Shown here piece by piece: positions 30,715 to 32,290 of a stretch of DNA of 32,290 bases. Each line of letters begins with the position of its first letter. The stretch's first letter is position 1. Under the pieces are notes generated by a model. The model was given only the letters and a program-made list of their open reading frames with translations, was not told where the DNA came from and did no database searches. The position numbers and the translations under genes were made by a program. Origin of the DNA: a virus; IMG/VR virus record IMGVR_UViG_3300020448_000021, positions 1 to 32,290 of that record; one strand, written 5' to 3'.

Positions 30715-31605
30715 ATGGCAATATCTAGAATGCAAATACCCAGAGAACTAATGGCTGAAGGCGGAATCATGACACTAGAAGAACCTAGACAAGGTTATTT
30801 TCTAGGTAAGATTGTAAAAAAAGCCAAGCGTGCTGTTAAAAAGATAACTAAATCACCAATAGGTAAACTAGCATTAGCAGCAACTGCTGCAAATTTTGCA
30901 CCAATGTTATTAGGTAAACAAACCTTGTTACAACAAGCAGGTGGTTTTAGTGGTTTAGGAAGTCTTATAGGTGGTAAAGTATCAAATCTTTTTAAACCAG
31001 GTTCTTTTTTATCTCCATTAGTTAGAGCTGACAAAGGCATGGGAGCTTTATCTGCAGGTAAGTTAGGTCTTTTAGGTTTAGGTGGAGCTGCAATTGCTGC
31101 ACCATTTTTTATGGGTGGTGATGAAGAAGAAGAAGTTCCAGAAGAATCATTTACAGAAACGCCAGCTAGTATTTCAAACATAGTAGACCAAGCTAGAAGA
31201 CAAGATGCTAGTTTAAGATTTTTACCTAAACCAAAATTTGTAGATAATTTTTATTTAGCTGATGGTGGTATATCTCAAATGGGAGATAGAATGCCTATGC
31301 AAGAAGGTGGTATCATGGATCTTGGTGGTATGGAAAAAGATTATAGAACTGGTGGCTTTGTAGAACTGGGAGCAGAAGAAAGAGCTGATGATGTGCCAGC
31401 AAGATTAAGTAAAAACGAATTTGTATTTACAGCTGATGCTGTAAGAAATGCAGGCGGAGGTGATATAGATAGAGGCGCTGAAGTTATGCAGAACATGATG
31501 GACAATCTAGAGGCAGGTGGTATGATATCTGAAGAATCTCAAGGTATGAATCCTGCACAAGAGATGTTTGATCAAGCACAAATGATGGAGGGTAGACTAG
31601 CATAA
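30715..31605 (+). CDS. Conserved virion-associated protein (PARLSKNEFVFTADAVRN type)
   Basis: 296 residues. The N-terminus has RQGYFLGKIVKKAKRAVKKI, followed by an Ala/Leu-rich helix (about 50-65). Further hydrophobic segments lie at about 72-90 and 112-134, and an acidic loop (GGDEEEEVPEES) follows. The C-terminal third carries GGISQMG, EGGIMDLGG and YRTGGFVELGAEERADDVPA, followed by RLSKNEFVFTADAVRNAGGG and MDNLEAGG. The last region is strongly conserved in marine phages, as I recall it. Membrane-active helices and a conserved hydrophilic end fit an ejected internal protein. The start follows a 43-base gap with only a weak binding site. It is coupled to the next gene by TAATG. Confidence 0.72.
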   Translation: MAISRMQIPRELMAEGGIMTLEEPRQGYFLGKIVKKAKRAVKKITKSPIGKLALAATAANFAPMLLGKQTLLQQAGGFSGLGSLIGGKVSNLFKPGSFLSPLVRADKGMGALSAGKLGLLGLGGAAIAAPFFMGGDEEEEVPEESFTETPASISNIVDQARRQDASLRFLPKPKFVDNFYLADGGISQMGDRMPMQEGGIMDLGGMEKDYRTGGFVELGAEERADDVPARLSKNEFVFTADAVRNAGGGDIDRGAEVMQNMMDNLEAGGMISEESQGMNPAQEMFDQAQMMEGRLA

Positions 31606-32290
31606 TGTCATTACCAGATTATTTAAAAGATACCGCTAAAGATTTTGCCAAACAGTTAACGGCATCTACATCGGTACCAATAAAAACAAGTACATTTACC
31701 GGTAGACAATTTGTTGCTGGTGAAGATCCATTACAAACACAAGCTATTAATTTAGCTAGACAAGGTGTTGGATCGTTTCAACCATTTTTACAAGCAGCAC
31801 AAGGTGCTGTAGGTGCACAAGCAGGACTAACTGGACCAACTGCGTTTAGACAGTTTATGTCACCTTTTCAACAAGATGTTATAGATACAACACTAGCAGA
31901 TTTTGATAGACAAGCAGCGTTAGGTAGACAAAATATTAGGGACCAAGCATTTACTGCGGGAGCTTTTGGTGGTGGTAGAGAGGGTGTTGCTATGGGTGAG
32001 TTTGAAGCTGGTAACTTAAGAAACAGAGCTAGCTTACTTGCACAATTACAACAACAAGGATTTACACAAGCATCAAATTTAGCACAACAAGCATTTGGTA
32101 ACCAAGGTAATTTAGCAGCTCAACAAATGGGACTGTCTAATTTCTTGAGAGGATCTACTGGTCAAGATATTTCTGCACTAGGAAATCTTGGTGCATTCAG
32201 ACAAGGATTAACACAATCACAGTTACAAGCAGATAGACAAGCAGCACAAACTGCAGCATTTGAACCACAACAAAGACTACAACAGTTTGG
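31605..32290 (+). CDS. Virion protein with Gln/Ala-rich helices, 3' end cut by window
   Basis: 228 residues are visible before the window ends, with no stop. After LPDYLKDTAKDFAKQLTAST it has TGRQFVAGEDPLQTQAINLA, then PFQQDVIDTTLADFDRQAAL, DQAFTAGAFGGGREGVAMGE and a long run of Gln/Ala-rich helices (LLAQLQQQGFTQASNLAQQA). The pattern SPFQQ-VIDT-L-DFDRQ and AFGGGREGV is common in marine phage proteins found after the tail genes. The long helical repeats suggest an internal virion or tail-associated protein. The start shares its base with the preceding stop (TAATG). Confidence 0.74.
   Translation, partial: MSLPDYLKDTAKDFAKQLTASTSVPIKTSTFTGRQFVAGEDPLQTQAINLARQGVGSFQPFLQAAQGAVGAQAGLTGPTAFRQFMSPFQQDVIDTTLADFDRQAALGRQNIRDQAFTAGAFGGGREGVAMGEFEAGNLRNRASLLAQLQQQGFTQASNLAQQAFGNQGNLAAQQMGLSNFLRGSTGQDISALGNLGAFRQGLTQSQLQADRQAAQTAAFEPQQRLQQF

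Noticed and set aside
1-32290. tRNA genes, integrase, attachment sites or insertion elements
   Set aside because: I saw no cloverleaf, transposase or recombinase motifs or flanking direct repeats on either strand.

Overview
This window is a block of virion-structure genes from a tailed phage of marine type. All supported genes lie on the + strand. They are packed almost without gaps, and about sixteen junctions are TAATG stop/start overlaps. The DNA is visibly AT-rich. The mix of genes is what I associate with uncultured marine phages of low-GC alphaproteobacteria such as SAR11-like hosts: a P22-like portal, a Mu gpT-like capsid protein, tiny basic proteins, a co-chaperonin, and fibres carrying LamG and DUF7483-like domains. 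The host assignment is inference. I see no tape measure, sheath, tail-tube or baseplate gene and two P22/SU10-like connector genes, so a short-tailed (podovirus-like) particle is most likely. Terminase, replication, endolysin and integrase genes are not in the window. Both edges cut genes.

Layout. 1-2920: two genes for probable virion-internal or ejected proteins, the first cut at its 5' end. 2920-5548: a 56-residue gene overlapping the start of the portal gene, then the portal gene. 5550-8427: a holin-like two-helix protein and a run of eight small genes, six of them strongly basic. 8375-11894: the capsid module (GroES-like co-chaperonin, scaffold, a conserved pre-capsid protein, a decoration-like protein, the major capsid protein), ending in a strong hairpin terminator. 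11951-13629: small proteins and beta-rich decoration-type proteins, with a structured leader at 12375-12535 and a TTCG hairpin at 13000-13032. 13638-15539: head-tail connectors. 15554-26843: the adhesion region, about 11 kb. 26854-28815: a tail nozzle/stopper-type protein. 28815-32290: small genes and three probable virion-internal proteins, the last cut by the window end.

The adhesion region stands out. A three-gene fibre cassette (A: anchor plus Ig-like domains; B: LamG/SPRY-like lectin; C: DUF7483-like) is present twice in tandem, at 18350-21636 and 21638-25226. Only the second A protein carries an inserted domain that looks like a cupredoxin, with His, Cys, His and Met in the positions of blue-copper ligands. 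Nearby are a glycine-rich fibre sharing the same N-terminal anchor, and two adjacent beta-repeat proteins with about eight and two copies of a unit of roughly 22 residues.

The genes read as one late transcript. The co-chaperonin probably adapts host GroEL for capsid folding, the scaffold and capsid proteins build the procapsid on the portal, the connectors and nozzle close it, and several fibres that probably compete for or share one attachment site recognise the host.
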